DNA of 64,000 bases from Pseudomonas oryzihabitans (GTDB lineage: Bacteria > Pseudomonadota > Gammaproteobacteria > Pseudomonadales > Pseudomonadaceae), in assembly GCF_001518815.1 (NCBI RefSeq), contig NZ_CP013987.1:1095001-1159000 (forward strand). Reading direction: 5' to 3'. This document shows positions 62,082 to 64,000 of this stretch, in pieces. How positions within the stretch are numbered: position 1 is the first letter of the stretch; each line of letters opens with the position of its first letter. Under the pieces are notes generated by a model. It did no database searches, had not been told where the DNA came from, and saw only the letters and a program-made list of their open reading frames with translations. The position numbers and the translations under genes are program-made.

Positions 62082-64000
62082 TCATTCCTCGTTACGTGAC
62101 CGGTAGGGCTGCGGACGCGAGAGTTGCGGCCGGCCCTCCTGTTCCTCGAAGAAGTAGCGCAGATAGAGGTTGCCGTTGACGTCGCGCTCGTCCTGGGCGT
62201 TGTCCAGGCCCAGGCGACCGCCCAGAGCGAACTGCCCGCTAAGGCGGTATTCGCCATTGGCCGAAAGGCTGTAGGCCACGCCGGTCTTGCTCTTGCTGCC
62301 ATACTGGCCTTCGCCAGCGGCTTCAGCGGCAGCCTGCAGGGCGGCGTCGTCGGGATAGCGATCCGCAGCGTCCTGGCGGATGGTCTGCACGCCCAGCATG
62401 CCCTGCACCTGGTAGGCCCAGAGGTCGCCGCGCTGCGCCCAGACCAGGGGCACGCCGATGGCGAAGTAGCGCTGCGGGCTGAAGTAGCCGCCATGGCCGT
62501 AGGTCAGGTGGTTCTGGTTGTTGTCGTAGCCGATCGCCGTGGCGGAGAGGCCGACGGTGAAGAGGCTGTCCGGTCCGTTGCGCAGGTAGTAGTAGACGCC
62601 CGTGCCGATCTCGAAGCGGTCGTTGTTCTTGACGTCATGGCCGGTCAGGCGATGGGCCGCGCCGTAGATGTAGGAACCGTAGCGCCCGTCATCGTAGCGC
62701 AGGCGGGCCAGGCCGCCATTGGCGGTGACGCCACCCCATTCCTGGCCGGTGCGCGGATCGCGGATGCCGCCGTAGGAGGCCAGGGAGTCGGTCACCGAGC
62801 GACGCGACACGCTCAGGGCATAGAGCAGGTTCTCGCTCAGGCTGCTCAGCGGCCGCTCCAGGGTCGCGCCACCCACGACGGTGCTGTATCTCAGACCCAC
62901 CGGCGAGACGCCGATGTCGCCCTTGAGGCCGCGCCCGGCATCTTCCACGGCAATGGACGCCGCCACGCCGTTTTCCTTCTGGCTGCCGTCACTGCTGCTG
63001 TCGTTGATCCGCGTCGGGGTGACGCGTACCGCCATGCGCTGGTCGCCGGCTGGAAAAGAGATCTCCAGGGGGGCGCTGACGGTGGTCTGGCGCGAGCTGC
63101 CACTGGGGTCGTAGCTGCGCACGTTCAAGCCTTGGGTGATGCGGATACTGCGCTCACGCTGCAGCTGGCCAAGGATCTGCTCGGTGGCCAGGCTGCTCGA
63201 CAGGCTGCTGGTGGGCACCACGGACAGGTCGTTGAAGGGGTTGTTGGCGGCCTTCTGCGCCTGTAGCGGATCGCTCCAGGCGTAGTCGGCACTGCCACCG
63301 CTGCCGCCCACGGCGGCAGGAACGGCCGCCAGGGCGTCATCGCTGCGACTCTGGCCGGGCAGGGTGGCGAAGGGGTTGTCGCTGGCACCGGCGGCGCGGG
63401 CGGCGGATTCGCGATCCTTGCGTTCCACCTGGACCACCTGTTCCAGCAGGCTGGTGGCGGTACCGGCCATGCCGATGTCGCGATAGAGCAGGGCTGCGCG
63501 GCGTAGCACCTGGGGATCGCTCTGGCCCAGCTTGACCGCCTGGTCCAGATATTGGCGCGCGGTGACGCTGTCCTGGGACTTGGCGGCAATCTCGGCCGCG
63601 CCCAGATAGAGTTCGGCGTCCTTGGGCTGGTCGCTGAGCACGTCGCGATAGAGCTGGCGGGCCTTCTGGGTGTCGCCACTGGCCAGGTACATGCGCGCCA
63701 GGGCAGCCTGGGCGGCCTTGTCGTCGGGACGGGCCTTGAGCGCCGGCGCCAGGGTGTCGTAGGCCGCGGCCAGCTTGCCCTGATCGGTGAGGCGGTCGGC
63801 CTGGCGAATGCGATAGCGCGCGAGGAGGTCGTCGTACTGCTGCTTCTCGCCGCTGTCGAGCACCACGCCTTGCAGGTCGCGCAGGACATTGCCCACGGTC
63901 TGGTCCTGATTCATCTGCAACTGGATGCTGGCGTAGTGCAGCTGCATGCCAGGCGCCGGCCGGGTATCGCCGGAGATCAGCGGCTTGAGCAATTCCAGGC
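62082..64000 (-). CDS. Second BcsC-type outer-membrane exporter (partial, runs off right edge)
   Basis: The C-terminal ~640 residues of a second BcsC; the frame is open to the window end, so the start lies outside. TPR repeats (about the first 200 visible residues, for example AAQAALARMYLASGDTQKARQ) precede the BCSC_C barrel with the same YGHGGYFSPQR block as the first bcsC. Alignable to the other copy over its whole length but clearly diverged (different linker, end ...QPYRSRNEE). It is followed by its own terminator. It is probably the last gene of another cellulose-type cluster. Confidence 0.93.
   Translation of the reverse strand, partial: LELLKPLISGDTRPAPGMQLHYASIQLQMNQDQTVGNVLRDLQGVVLDSGEKQQYDDLLARYRIRQADRLTDQGKLAAAYDTLAPALKARPDDKAAQAALARMYLASGDTQKARQLYRDVLSDQPKDAELYLGAAEIAAKSQDSVTARQYLDQAVKLGQSDPQVLRRAALLYRDIGMAGTATSLLEQVVQVERKDRESAARAAGASDNPFATLPGQSRSDDALAAVPAAVGGSGGSADYAWSDPLQAQKAANNPFNDLSVVPTSSLSSSLATEQILGQLQRERSIRITQGLNVRSYDPSGSSRQTTVSAPLEISFPAGDQRMAVRVTPTRINDSSSDGSQKENGVAASIAVEDAGRGLKGDIGVSPVGLRYSTVVGGATLERPLSSLSENLLYALSVSRRSVTDSLASYGGIRDPRTGQEWGGVTANGGLARLRYDDGRYGSYIYGAAHRLTGHDVKNNDRFEIGTGVYYYLRNGPDSLFTVGLSATAIGYDNNQNHLTYGHGGYFSPQRYFAIGVPLVWAQRGDLWAYQVQGMLGVQTIRQDAADRYPDDAALQAAAEAAGEGQYGSKSKTGVAYSLSANGEYRLSGQFALGGRLGLDNAQDERDVNGNLYLRYFFEEQEGRPQLSRPQPYRSRNEE

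Noticed and set aside
61852-62106. 84-codon frame on the plus strand in the bcsQ control region
   Set aside because: No ribosome site, it crosses the terminator of the second bcsC, and composition is not protein-like.

Overview
This 64 kb chromosomal window has high GC and typical Pseudomonas gene content. Several blocks keep the order I remember from P. aeruginosa: purL/mltF divergent; pepA-holC-(120 aa protein)-valS; lptF-lptG; queA-tgt-yajC-secD-secF followed by a glycine-zipper protein. Assignment to Pseudomonas is well supported. The species is not determined; a P. oryzihabitans-like lineage is only a guess. I see no prophage, insertion sequence, CRISPR array or rRNA. There is one tRNA, tRNA-Leu(CAA).

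Layout. 0-9.9 kb: a Pro/Gly/Tyr-rich lipoprotein, ung, an EamA exporter with an AraC regulator, a YbaY-type lipoprotein, plsB, a cold-shock protein, dapE-rlmA-small protein, and tcdA. 9.9-10.7 kb: an intergenic repeat cluster with three tandem ~117 bp hairpin units, then a ~210 bp tandem duplication that carries a copy of the last 59 bp of mltF. 10.6-16.3 kb: mltF and purL. 16.4-33.1 kb: core genes (a NIF3-like protein, valS, holC, pepA, lptFG, small lipoproteins, tRNA-Leu, queA-tgt, yajC-secDF). 33.2-37 kb: accessory membrane proteins (acyltransferase 3, MATE exporter).

36.8-42.8 kb forms a coherent pyroglutamate (5-oxoproline) module. It holds a DUF969/DUF979 membrane pair, pyrrolidone-carboxylate peptidase, a divergent LysR regulator and the 5-oxoprolinase genes pxpABC. 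The peptidase would release pyroglutamate from peptides and PxpABC would open the ring to glutamate. The membrane pair is a plausible carrier for the substrate. After this come a RIO1-type kinase, a non-haem ferritin (FtnA type), a PAS/GAF histidine kinase and a DedA-PAP2 fusion protein.

48.5-61.7 kb is a cellulose synthesis and acetylation operon read on the minus strand: bcsQ (with a BcsR-like N-terminus), bcsA, bcsB, bcsC, then wssF-wssG-wssH-wssI, as in the wss operon of P. fluorescens SBW25 but without the endoglucanase gene bcsZ/wssD. BcsA has a C-terminal PilZ c-di-GMP site. A near-consensus FleQ box and a nested dyad lie just upstream of bcsQ. A second, diverged bcsC runs off the right edge, so another cellulose-type cluster probably lies immediately beyond this window. 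The two-cluster arrangement, the loss of bcsZ here and the FleQ-like site are the most interesting parts of the window.
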